Source: Streptococcus suis
GTDB lineage: Bacteria; Bacillota; Bacilli; Lactobacillales; Streptococcaceae
Assembly: GCF_002964575.1 (NCBI RefSeq)
Contig: NZ_POQQ01000026.1
Span: 117,384 to 181,383 of the forward strand
Direction: 5' to 3'
Length of the DNA: 64,000 bases
A program made the position numbers and the translations under genes. This document shows, piece after piece, positions 42,964-50,355 of the stretch. Position 1 is the first letter of the stretch, and each line of letters opens with the position of its first letter. The notes under the pieces are model-generated. The model searched no databases and had not been told where the DNA came from. It saw only the letters and a program-made list of their open reading frames with translations.

Positions 42964-43656
42964 ATGTTTTCTGGTAAACGATTAAAAGAAAGACGAATAG
43001 CACTTGGCTATTCTCAATCTGCACTAGCAGATAAACTTCATATAAACCGTTCTTCTTATTTCAACTGGGAAAATGAAAAGACTAAACCAAACCAAAGCAA
43101 TCTCAAACAACTGGCGATCCTATTAGATGTTCCTGAAACATATTTTGAGTCAGAATATAAAATAGTCAATACTTATCTACAGCTTTCTTTACAGAACCAG
43201 GAAAAAGTAGAGAAGTATGCTGAAGAATTACTTCAAGAACAAGGGACTCACAATAAAATTATTCCGCTATTTGCTGTGGAAGTCCTATCTGAGATCCAAC
43301 TATCTGCTGGTCCTGGTGAAGGTCTATATGATGAATTTGAAACTGAGACTGTCTATTCGGAAGATGAATATACAGGATTCGATATAGCAACATGGATTTC
43401 TGGTAATTCTATGGAACCTGTTTATAAAGACGGTGAAGTCGCTTTAATCAGGTCAACTGGTTTTGATTACGATGGAGCTGTATATGCCTTGAATTGGAAT
43501 GGATCGCTCTATATCAAGAAACTCTATCGTGAAGAAGATGGATTCCGAATGGTTTCCATCAATCCAGATGTTGCTGAGAAATTCATCTCATTTGAAGATG
43601 AAATCAGAATTGTTGGCAAGGTTGTAGGGCACTTCATGCCGGTGATTGGAGGTTAG
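42964..43656 (+). CDS. XRE regulator with S24 self-cleavage domain (ICE SOS repressor)
   Basis: The 230-residue protein has a helix-turn-helix (residues 5-60: RLKERRIALGYSQSALADKL), a possible Ala-Gly cleavage site (LSAGPGEG, about 113), catalytic Ser in SGNSMEPVYKDGE and Lys in LYIKKLYR. It heads a unit with a small gene, UmuC, YolD-like and DUF5960-like genes, so it most probably represses a DNA-damage response carried by the ICE. A TATAAT box lies at about 42917. AGGAGG precedes the ATG. Distinct in sequence from the chromosomal HdiR-like protein at 11.9 kb. Confidence 0.88.
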   Translation: MFSGKRLKERRIALGYSQSALADKLHINRSSYFNWENEKTKPNQSNLKQLAILLDVPETYFESEYKIVNTYLQLSLQNQEKVEKYAEELLQEQGTHNKIIPLFAVEVLSEIQLSAGPGEGLYDEFETETVYSEDEYTGFDIATWISGNSMEPVYKDGEVALIRSTGFDYDGAVYALNWNGSLYIKKLYREEDGFRMVSINPDVAEKFISFEDEIRIVGKVVGHFMPVIGG

Positions 43657-43658
43657 TA

Positions 43659-43793
43659 ATGTCAAAGTTTGTTAAAGAAATGATTTACCTCAAGGAAGAC
43701 CGCATTATCTTATCTCTTGAAAAAAAAGAATACGACGTAACAGACCATCTGACAGAATTGGTCGATGAACTAGCAAAACTAAAAACAAGGTGA
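43659..43793 (+). CDS. small protein between repressor and UmuC (44 aa)
   Basis: The frame MSKFVKEMIYLKEDRIILSL... ends LAKLKTR. Its ATG is 2 bases after the repressor stop, preceded by GGAGG, and its stop lies just before the UmuC start. The tight packing supports a real gene. No known domain; similarly placed small genes occur beside UmuC in streptococcal elements. Confidence 0.7.
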   Translation: MSKFVKEMIYLKEDRIILSLEKKEYDVTDHLTELVDELAKLKTR

Positions 43794-43798
43794 ATAGT

Positions 43799-45214
43799 AT
43801 GGGCTATATCGACTATTCAAAAGAACCACGTAGCGATATTGCTTTTGTTGATATGAAATCCTTCTACGCATCCATCGAATGTGTAGAGAGAGGACTTCAC
43901 CCGCTCCATACTTCACTTTGTGTCATGAGTAGGGTTGACAACTCTTCTGGTCTAATTTTAGCCTCTTCTCCAATGTTCAAAAAAGTCTTTGGTAAAGGAA
44001 ATGTCGGTAGAGCCTACGACCTCCCCTTTGATGTTCAGACAAGAAAATTTAACTACTACCGTGCTAAAATCTCAGGATTCCCAACGGATGCAAAGTTTGT
44101 TTCCTTCATAGAAAATTGGGCCAAGCGTACATTTATTGTGCCACCTAGAATGGACTTGTACATTCAAAAAAATCTTGAAATACAAAAAGTATTTCAAAAT
44201 TATGCAGATCCAACAGATATTCTGCCCTATTCTATTGATGAGGGATTTATAGACTTAACTTCATCGCTAAATTATTTTGTTGAAGACAAATCTCTAAGTC
44301 GCAAAGATAAGTTAGATGTGGTTTCAGCAAAAATTCAACACGATATTTGGGAAAAAACAGGTGTCTATTCAACTGTTGGAATGAGTAATGCCAATCCACT
44401 TCTTGCCAAATTAGCACTTGATAACGAAGCTAAAACCACGGCTACCATGCGGGCCAATTGGTCCTATGAAGATGTTGAAACAAAGGTCTGGAACATTCCG
44501 AAAATGACTGACTTTTGGGGAATAGGTTCACGAACAGAAAAACGACTAAACAAATTAGGAATCTACAGCATCAAAGAATTGGCCAACTGTGACCCTACTA
44601 TCTTGAAAAAAGAATTTGGTGTTATTGGAGTACAACATTGGTTTCATGCTAATGGTATCGATGAAAGTAATGTCCATGAACCTTTTCGCCCTAAAGCAGT
44701 CGGGATTGGGAATTCGCAAGTGCTCCATAAAGATTACACTCGTCAAAGTGATATAGAGCTTGTCCTGCGTGAAATGGCAGAGCAGGTTGCTATTCGATTG
44801 CGTAGGAGACACAAAAAAGCAACCGTAGTCGCCATAACTGTGGGATATTCAAATTTTGAAAGCAAGAAATCCATCAATGTTCAGAGAAAAATTAACCCCA
44901 ATAATCGTACGCTTGTTTTTCAAGATGAAGTTGTTTCTCTCTTTCGTTCTAAGTACGATGGAGGGGCAGTTAGAAGCATTGCTATAAGGTACGATGGATT
45001 AGTGGATGAAAACTTTGCTGTGATTTCACTTTTTGATAATTTTGAAGAAATCGAAAAAGAGGAAAAATTGGAGACAACCATTGATTCAATTCGTGATCGA
45101 TTTGGATTTCTTGCTGTACAGAAAGCTAGTTCTTTATTAGAAAGTTCAAGGGCAATTGCTCGCAGTAAACTTGTCGGCGGTCATTCCGCTGGCGGACTGG
45201 AGGGATTAAAATGA
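43799..45214 (+). CDS. Y-family DNA polymerase (UmuC/ImpB-like)
   Basis: A product of 471 residues. The polymerase motif DIAFVDMKSFYASIECV (about 13-29) has the first catalytic Asp, and LPYSIDEGFIDLTSSL (about 143) the second acidic pair. A helix-hairpin-helix thumb (FWGIGSRTEKRLNKLGI) and a little-finger domain follow. It does translesion synthesis during SOS. I prefer ATG 43799 (MGYIDYSKEP) with AAGGTGA 6 bases upstream; GTG 43790 overlaps the previous stop. Part of the S24-UmuC-YolD operon. Confidence 0.92.
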   Translation: MGYIDYSKEPRSDIAFVDMKSFYASIECVERGLHPLHTSLCVMSRVDNSSGLILASSPMFKKVFGKGNVGRAYDLPFDVQTRKFNYYRAKISGFPTDAKFVSFIENWAKRTFIVPPRMDLYIQKNLEIQKVFQNYADPTDILPYSIDEGFIDLTSSLNYFVEDKSLSRKDKLDVVSAKIQHDIWEKTGVYSTVGMSNANPLLAKLALDNEAKTTATMRANWSYEDVETKVWNIPKMTDFWGIGSRTEKRLNKLGIYSIKELANCDPTILKKEFGVIGVQHWFHANGIDESNVHEPFRPKAVGIGNSQVLHKDYTRQSDIELVLREMAEQVAIRLRRRHKKATVVAITVGYSNFESKKSINVQRKINPNNRTLVFQDEVVSLFRSKYDGGAVRSIAIRYDGLVDENFAVISLFDNFEEIEKEEKLETTIDSIRDRFGFLAVQKASSLLESSRAIARSKLVGGHSAGGLEGLK

Positions 45215-45561
45215 TTGACCGTAGCTATCTACCATTCCAAGTAGCTAGAGAATACCAAGATAGAAAAATGGCAAAATGGATGGGATTTTTCTTGTCAGAG
45301 CATACTTCAGGTTTAGAACAAGAACGCAATCGTATTGATTATTCAAGTGAGTTAAGTTTAGCAGATAAACTACTGCTACTCAATCAACTATATAGCCACC
45401 AATTAACTGGTATTCTGACAGTTCCTGGTAGGACTTATGTAGGGAAAGTAAAGAACTTGACTTTTCAATCGATTTCATTTGAAACAAAAGAAGGCTACAT
45501 CAGTATTCAAATCTCTGATATTCTTACAATAGATCTGGAGGTAGAGTATGAATCAGCTTGA
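45211..45561 (+). CDS. YolD-like protein
   Basis: A 116-residue protein. The first half, with REYQDRKMAKWMGFFLSEHT, is helical; the second half (LTGILTVPGRTYVGKVKNL) is beta-rich, in line with YolD-like proteins that accompany UmuC in Gram-positive bacteria. It overlaps the UmuC stop by 4 bases and is followed by a DUF5960-like gene with 14-base overlap. Role in lesion bypass is assumed from context. Confidence 0.75.
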   Translation: MIDRSYLPFQVAREYQDRKMAKWMGFFLSEHTSGLEQERNRIDYSSELSLADKLLLLNQLYSHQLTGILTVPGRTYVGKVKNLTFQSISFETKEGYISIQISDILTIDLEVEYESA

Positions 45562-45856
45562 GTTTAATAAAAATCAATTACAAATGGATTATTTTAGTGA
45601 TAGCTACCGAAAGTTTGAAGAGGATTTCTATCGCTACTCTGCCCTAGATACTCCACTTACTTTCTTAACAGATGATATTATGCTTGCTATGGCAAAATCT
45701 CAAAAGCCCTATTTTAAGCTAAATAAGGAAAATTCGAAAGACCATCGTGACCATTATTTTATGTTCAATGTGGAACCTTCACGAGATAATAATCTAGTTA
45801 GGCTGTATTGTTACGATTCAACGATGACACATATTTCAAAAAACAGGCCAAAATAA
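45548..45856 (+). CDS. DUF5960-like small protein
   Basis: A 102-residue protein starting MNQLEFNKNQLQMDYFSDSY. It looks like the DUF5960 proteins found in streptococcal ICEs next to UmuC/YolD. Function unknown. Its last codons run up to an IS66 remnant, so the original C-terminus may have been changed by that insertion. Confidence 0.65.
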   Translation: MNQLEFNKNQLQMDYFSDSYRKFEEDFYRYSALDTPLTFLTDDIMLAMAKSQKPYFKLNKENSKDHRDHYFMFNVEPSRDNNLVRLYCYDSTMTHISKNRPK

Positions 45857-45904
45857 TTGGTCTGTTATTTGTTATTATTGCTCTCTCGCCTACCTTGTTA
45901 AAAG

Positions 45905-46125
45905 TCGATTCAATCTGAATCCCTTTTCAGGTCAGGTCTATCTCTTCTGCGGAGGTCGAAAAGACCGATTCAAAGCTCTTTCTGGGATGGACAAGGATTT
46001 AGTTTGCTTTATAAACGCTTTGGAAAAGAAAATTGACCCGGTCAAGCAATGAAGAGGAGGTAAAGACCCTGACTTCCGAGCAAGTAGACTGGTTCTTGAT
46101 AGGATTTTCGATCATTCCAAAAATA
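45905..46125 (+). pseudogene. IS66-family TnpB remnant (frameshifted)
   Basis: Translated in pieces, the region reads NPFSGQVYLFCGGRKDRFKA, LFWDGQGFSLLYKRFGKEN and NEEEVKTLTSEQVDWFLIGF, clearly the IS66 accessory protein TnpB, but it needs at least two frameshifts. Start and terminal repeats are not visible. A decayed insertion sequence at the edge of the class I lantibiotic locus. Confidence 0.8.
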
Positions 46126-46182
46126 AATGTTTCAAAAATAAATGTTTCAAAAAGTTGTGAGGCTGGGAAAAACTAGCTTCTC

Positions 46183-46218
46183 GCGTAAAAAACAAGCAGT
46201 TCCAATTCGGAGTTGCTC
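46183..46218 (-). terminator. possible terminator of the class I lantibiotic operon
   Basis: On the reverse strand ACGAGCAACTCC pairs imperfectly with GGAACTGCTTGTT followed by TTTTTAC, about 70 bases after the last permease gene. Confidence 0.5.
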
Positions 46219-46287
46219 GTTTTCCATCCCATGCTTTATAGTAAATAAGTGTAACCACCCAAAAATATATTAACATATATAATAAAT

Positions 46288-47358
46288 CTATCTTACAATC
46301 TTTTGCTTAGTGATTTTACCTAGCATTAAAATAAAGATTGAAACGATTAAAACTCCTAAACTAAGCCATAAGTTCCCATTTGATTGTAAAATCGGAATAG
46401 GGAAAAGATGTGCAAATGGAAGCCAAAATTGCCTACTCACAACTGATACGCCAGCGAGAAGGTAAATAAATAATGTGGTTATAGTTGAATCTCTCACTAA
46501 GGATATCAAATAGCTTTGAACAAAAAACATAAAAATACTCGCAACGATGAAGAAAGTTAATAATGATAAAAGCAAATCATTCATAGAATAAACAACATAT
46601 TCTTGATCTACATTCAAAAACATGGGATACGTAAACAGATTTGATTTCACAATTAGGAGAGAATATAAGGCAGTAAATATCACAATAAAAATAGTTGGTA
46701 GCAAATAAAAGAGTTGAACAGTATAGAGTAGTTCAGTCCTGACCTCTCCCAAAATATTAATAGGTATAATTTCAAACAGAGATTGATGAGAAAGCTTCCT
46801 GTTGAAGTATGAACCTGTTAATAAACAAAACAGAATTAGTCCTCCACCACAACCCAAAAATAAAATGATTCTTGCTAAAAAAGGACCCTGAGTTTTGTAA
46901 ACAACATAATCTTTCTTGTAATCAACCAGATAACGTAAAATCTTGACTTCATTTTGAACATAGGATTTATCTATCAAATATGGCTGATAGTCTGCTGGCA
47001 AAATCCCCTCTAAGTCCTCCAATAATTCTATCCTCTCTTCATAAATGGGCAATAAATCATCAGTAGCCTCATTCATAATGTAAATCGTATTTTCCTTGCC
47101 CAAATTCATTAACAGTTCATATATTTGGTCTTTTATCTTTTCTTTCTCCCCATCATCCAAGGTTGAATCATCTTTATAAATAAGGGATAGATAATCCAAT
47201 GTTTCATACTGTTGATCAAGAATTTCTTTCGGAGCTGGATTCGGATACAAAAGGGAATAGCTGACAAAAAGTAAAAATAGGGTTCCTATGGAAAAAAAGA
47301 GTTTGATAATATAATGCTTGGAGCATAGGTACTTCCAATCTATCTTCGTAATGCCCAT
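46288..47358 (-). CDS. ABC permease, lantibiotic immunity (LanE/G type, second)
   Basis: The 356-residue protein has one membrane helix near residues 17-37, a large soluble loop (about 40-150) rich in acidic residues, then about five membrane segments. It belongs to the ABC-2 type permeases with an extracytoplasmic insert. It starts inside the 3' end of the first permease gene (19-base overlap), with GGAGG upstream. With that permease and the ATPase at 49.1-50.0 kb it would make a self-protection exporter. The pairing is an inference. Confidence 0.7.
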   Translation of the reverse strand: MGITKIDWKYLCSKHYIIKLFFSIGTLFLLFVSYSLLYPNPAPKEILDQQYETLDYLSLIYKDDSTLDDGEKEKIKDQIYELLMNLGKENTIYIMNEATDDLLPIYEERIELLEDLEGILPADYQPYLIDKSYVQNEVKILRYLVDYKKDYVVYKTQGPFLARIILFLGCGGGLILFCLLTGSYFNRKLSHQSLFEIIPINILGEVRTELLYTVQLFYLLPTIFIVIFTALYSLLIVKSNLFTYPMFLNVDQEYVVYSMNDLLLSLLTFFIVASIFMFFVQSYLISLVRDSTITTLFIYLLAGVSVVSRQFWLPFAHLFPIPILQSNGNLWLSLGVLIVSIFILMLGKITKQKIVR

Positions 47359-48560
47359 ACAAACCTCCTATTCTGAGACCACCTATCTCTCAAAATCATA
47401 AACAAACAAGTTAGGATTAAAAAGAATAGACTACTTACTATCAAGACCACAACCCCTTTTTCAAATGTGAAGCTACCATATTTGAAAAATTGCTCTTTCA
47501 AACCGTGAAGAACTGGTCCAAAACTAATATAGCTGGTTGGTAAACTATCTGAAAATATCGGATTAACCTGTAAAAAACGTAAAATTGGCTCTAGAAAAAG
47601 TACAAAAACACCAATTAAGAAAGACAAAGGCTTGCTTGAAAATAGGAAATTGGTCAAACTTAATAAAGTAGTTAAGAAGAAATTAATAAGCAAGAAAAAT
47701 AATCCAGCTTTTCCATAAAACTCCAACTGGGAAATCATCAATTCTTCTTCTCCATTGAATATTAAAATATTCAAAGACAAATCTCCTAAGCCAAATTTGA
47801 AAGCAACACCGAATAAAATAATTCCCAAAATCATTAGCTCAAATCCAGTTATAATAATCCAATAACTTAAGACTTTATCCAATAAATACTTATATGGACT
47901 TATGGGCTTAATTTCCAAAAGACTTTTATGCTTTTTATCGTCTAAGAAAATTGGACTCGCAAATAATAAGGTGATTACAAAGAACAGAGGGACGTAAAAA
48001 ATACCAGGAGTTGAATAGTCTAACCAAGAAAATAAAACGTCTGTTGAAGTCGTTCTAGTGACTTCAGAATCTGTAATGTCACGTGAAAGTTCTAAAAGCT
48101 GCTGAGAGTGGAAAACATTTTGCTTTTCAGAACGCCACAGTAATAATTCCTCATTCCTGCTATCTTGAGCTACATAACGATTAAAAATGTCTGAGTAATA
48201 AGTATAGAACTTTTCTCTTATCAAGAGACCTGTTATCATATAGGTTGTATATTCATTTAGATACGACCTATAATTCCCATGTTTAAGATAATCTAAACTT
48301 AAGTTAAATGCATCAACTCCTTGATTTTCAAGGACTGCTCGCTCATCAAATTTATCAATGTTAGCATCATTCCATTTTTTGACATAATTTACATCTTGAG
48401 CCTGTGCCTCTAAATCTACCAATAGTTGATTTGATCTTTCAGATAAATTTGTATGAATGGATAATATGAGAAGAGGTAACAAAAATAGTAGGCCTAAAGC
48501 CTGGATTCTCACTAAGCGATTATTAAGAATGAGTAATAGCTGACTTTTAAGTGTCCGCAT
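47340..48560 (-). CDS. ABC permease, lantibiotic immunity (LanE/G type, first)
   Basis: The 406-residue protein has the same layout as the next permease: a helix near 15-35, a soluble loop (about 38-165), then five to six membrane segments ending ILTCLFMIL. It sits 160 bases after the lantibiotic precursor gene and behind the stem at 48614-48647, so its level may depend on read-through. AAAGGAGG precedes the ATG. Confidence 0.72.
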   Translation of the reverse strand: MRTLKSQLLLILNNRLVRIQALGLLFLLPLLILSIHTNLSERSNQLLVDLEAQAQDVNYVKKWNDANIDKFDERAVLENQGVDAFNLSLDYLKHGNYRSYLNEYTTYMITGLLIREKFYTYYSDIFNRYVAQDSRNEELLLWRSEKQNVFHSQQLLELSRDITDSEVTRTTSTDVLFSWLDYSTPGIFYVPLFFVITLLFASPIFLDDKKHKSLLEIKPISPYKYLLDKVLSYWIIITGFELMILGIILFGVAFKFGLGDLSLNILIFNGEEELMISQLEFYGKAGLFFLLINFFLTTLLSLTNFLFSSKPLSFLIGVFVLFLEPILRFLQVNPIFSDSLPTSYISFGPVLHGLKEQFFKYGSFTFEKGVVVLIVSSLFFLILTCLFMILRDRWSQNRRFVWALRR

Positions 48561-48613
48561 AAAAATCCTCCTTTCTTTACCTATCTAAACTGTCAAATTG
48601 CTCAAACTATTAA

Positions 48614-48647
48614 AAAATACCTGCGATAAATTAAATTCAGGTATTTT
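48614..48647 (-). terminator. terminator (or attenuator) after class I lanA
   Basis: AAAATACCTG, a 13-base loop and CAGGTATTTTTT on the reverse strand, between the precursor gene and the immunity permeases. Partial termination here would give more precursor than permease message, a common arrangement in lantibiotic loci. Confidence 0.8.
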
Positions 48648-48720
48648 GATTTAAAATAAATAAATGAGTGATTACACTAAGGATAGTGACTAATACAAAA
48701 TTATAAAATGAAATATTTTA

Positions 48721-48885
48721 CTAAATTTCTTCCGTTTTAACGGCTGTAGGACAAATCATTGTTTTTAAAGTACAACCAGTTCGGGTGTGCCTAGTTGGAC
48801 GATATGAGGCACTTTCTACCACATTATCGGTTGATTTACCTGCTAAATTAACATTGCTTACATTAAGATTAAATAATTTTTCCAT
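48721..48885 (-). CDS. class I lanthipeptide precursor (54 aa), unrecognised type
   Basis: The frame starts MEKLFNLNVSNVNLAGKS. FNLNV is the FNLD-type box that LanB/LanC recognise. The core region (after about residue 24) has Ser/Thr at 25, 27, 31, 34, 36, 39, 42, 47 and 51 and Cys at 38 and 45 (TRTGC, TLKTMICP), allowing two rings. It ends AVKTEEI, an acidic tail unusual for a lantibiotic. AGGAG lies 9 bases before the ATG, and it has its own promoter and terminator. Not one I recognise; a loose resemblance to the streptin end (TTTVK) is not conclusive. Confidence 0.85.
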   Translation of the reverse strand: MEKLFNLNVSNVNLAGKSTDNVVESASYRPTRHTRTGCTLKTMICPTAVKTEEI

Positions 48886-48937
48886 AGAGTTCTACTCCTA
48901 TTAATTTCAGATTGAAAAGTATAATCACCCACACTTG

Positions 48938-48966
48938 ATTATACCATTTACTAAATGAGCAATCAA
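48938..48966 (-). promoter_or_regulatory. class I lanA promoter
   Basis: TTGATT (48961-48966) and TATAAT (48938-48943), spacer 17, on the reverse strand. It gives lanA its own strong transcript separate from the biosynthetic genes. Confidence 0.75.
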
Positions 48967-49082
48967 ACAAAAAGATAACGTTTTCACAAAACAACATCCA
49001 AAATTCACCAAATAACCCAAATTTAACAGCCCCTTACTCTATATAATTAAATTTGATTGTAAATTTGGAATAAATTCATTAA

Positions 49083-49967
49083 TTAGTTGTAAAGTTCTTT
49101 ATAGAGTTGATAACTTCCCTTTTTGCCAACCCTTATTTCTTGTAAGTCTGTTAAATGTCCTGAAACCCAAGCCAATAGATTGACTAATTTCTCTTCAGAC
49201 TCCCCAATTTCTACCAAAATTTGCCTATTTTCCCTGTAGACATTTATACCGTCACCATATTCAGCAACGAAATCCCTCATGAGGCTGTTTGAATGAAAGG
49301 TAAGTAACATGGTTTCCAAATCTTGATTTTGAGGCTGATAAATAATCGGGAAACGACAGTCCTTAATAAAGTATATTTTATCTGCAATGCTGTCCAAATT
49401 ATCCAGTAAGTGTGAAGCGATAATCATAGTCCTGCCTTGCTTCTTCAACTCTATTAAAATATCTGAAATTAACTGAACATTATCAGGATCTAAGCCATTC
49501 ATTACCTCATCCAAGAGCATAAAGTTAGCTTGGGTAACAAGTACCAGGGCAAAACAAAGTCGCTGACGCATCCCCAATGAGTAGGTGCCAACCTTTTTTT
49601 TTATATACCCTTCCATATGCAAGAGACCTACCACTGTTTCTACATAAGTAGAAGCAATACCCCACATAGCCGCATAATAGTCCAAATGTTGTAAACCAGA
49701 TAACTCATCATATAAGTCTGCCTGATCAGGCATTTTGACAATCTGTTGACGCATATACTGGGTGTCTTTTGAATAGCTTTTTCCATTGCAAGTTACTTGC
49801 GTACCCCCTGACTGAATATGACCGGAAATAATTCGCACTAATGTCGATTTTCCTGTCCCATTAGGTGCAATTAAACCAATAATTTGTGAAGGATTCAACT
49901 CCAGATGAATATCCTCTAAGATAGTTCTCTCTCCATAAGAAAATTGGGCAATCTTTACTTCCAACAT
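49083..49967 (-). CDS. lantibiotic immunity ABC ATPase (LanF type)
   Basis: The 294-residue ATPase has Walker A LIAPNGTGKSTLVRIISG (about 31-48), signature YSLGMRQRLCFALVL, Walker B FMLLDEVMNGLDPD and switch His in IIASHLLDNLDSIA. The Walker B and D-loop read DEVMNGLD rather than the common DEPTNGLD. It precedes lanA but is transcribed the same way; partners are probably the two permeases behind lanA. Fully intact. Confidence 0.85.
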   Translation of the reverse strand: MLEVKIAQFSYGERTILEDIHLELNPSQIIGLIAPNGTGKSTLVRIISGHIQSGGTQVTCNGKSYSKDTQYMRQQIVKMPDQADLYDELSGLQHLDYYAAMWGIASTYVETVVGLLHMEGYIKKKVGTYSLGMRQRLCFALVLVTQANFMLLDEVMNGLDPDNVQLISDILIELKKQGRTMIIASHLLDNLDSIADKIYFIKDCRFPIIYQPQNQDLETMLLTFHSNSLMRDFVAEYGDGINVYRENRQILVEIGESEEKLVNLLAWVSGHLTDLQEIRVGKKGSYQLYKELYN

Positions 49968-49986
49968 CTATTTCCTCCTCATATTA

Positions 49987-50349
49987 TTATTCTTGATTGT
50001 CACCATATACAGTTGTAAACTCTTCTTTGATGCAATTTCTTATTGCTTTATCTAAATGTTCAATGAAATCTACCATTTGATTATCATATTCTAGAAACTT
50101 AGTCAGTATATTATCTTGTGATAAATTTTCTGCAGCTTCATTATAGATTCTATACTCCTCTTCTGAAACAAATTTATTAAATTGTTCCCGCCTTCTAATA
50201 TCAATCCCCATTCTTCGATAATCATCTAGAAGTTGTTTTGACTTTAAGTCATTTTTCACGGCTTCAAGAGTTAGTGTATAATTAGCCATTAAATCTGAAC
50301 TTTTAAAAGTCCTTAGTACTTCATATATTGCATCTTTCCATAATTCCAT
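49987..50349 (-). CDS. YlbF/YmcA-like protein in lantibiotic locus
   Basis: A 120-residue helical protein. LMANYTLTLEAVKNDLKSKQLLDDYRRM, split here for description, resembles the Com_YlbF family (YlbF, YmcA: partners of RNase Y in RNA processing). The family assignment is by eye and moderate. It lies between lanB (6 bases) and lanF (19 bases) in the same direction, so it belongs to the locus. Its role there (message processing, chaperone or immunity) is unknown. Confidence 0.6.
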   Translation of the reverse strand: MELWKDAIYEVLRTFKSSDLMANYTLTLEAVKNDLKSKQLLDDYRRMGIDIRRREQFNKFVSEEEYRIYNEAAENLSQDNILTKFLEYDNQMVDFIEHLDKAIRNCIKEEFTTVYGDNQE

Positions 50350-50355
50350 TTCAAT

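Noticed and set aside
46120..46153. Tandem AATAAATGTTTCAAA (two copies)
   Set aside because: Only two copies next to the IS66 remnant; likely a by-product of the decayed element.
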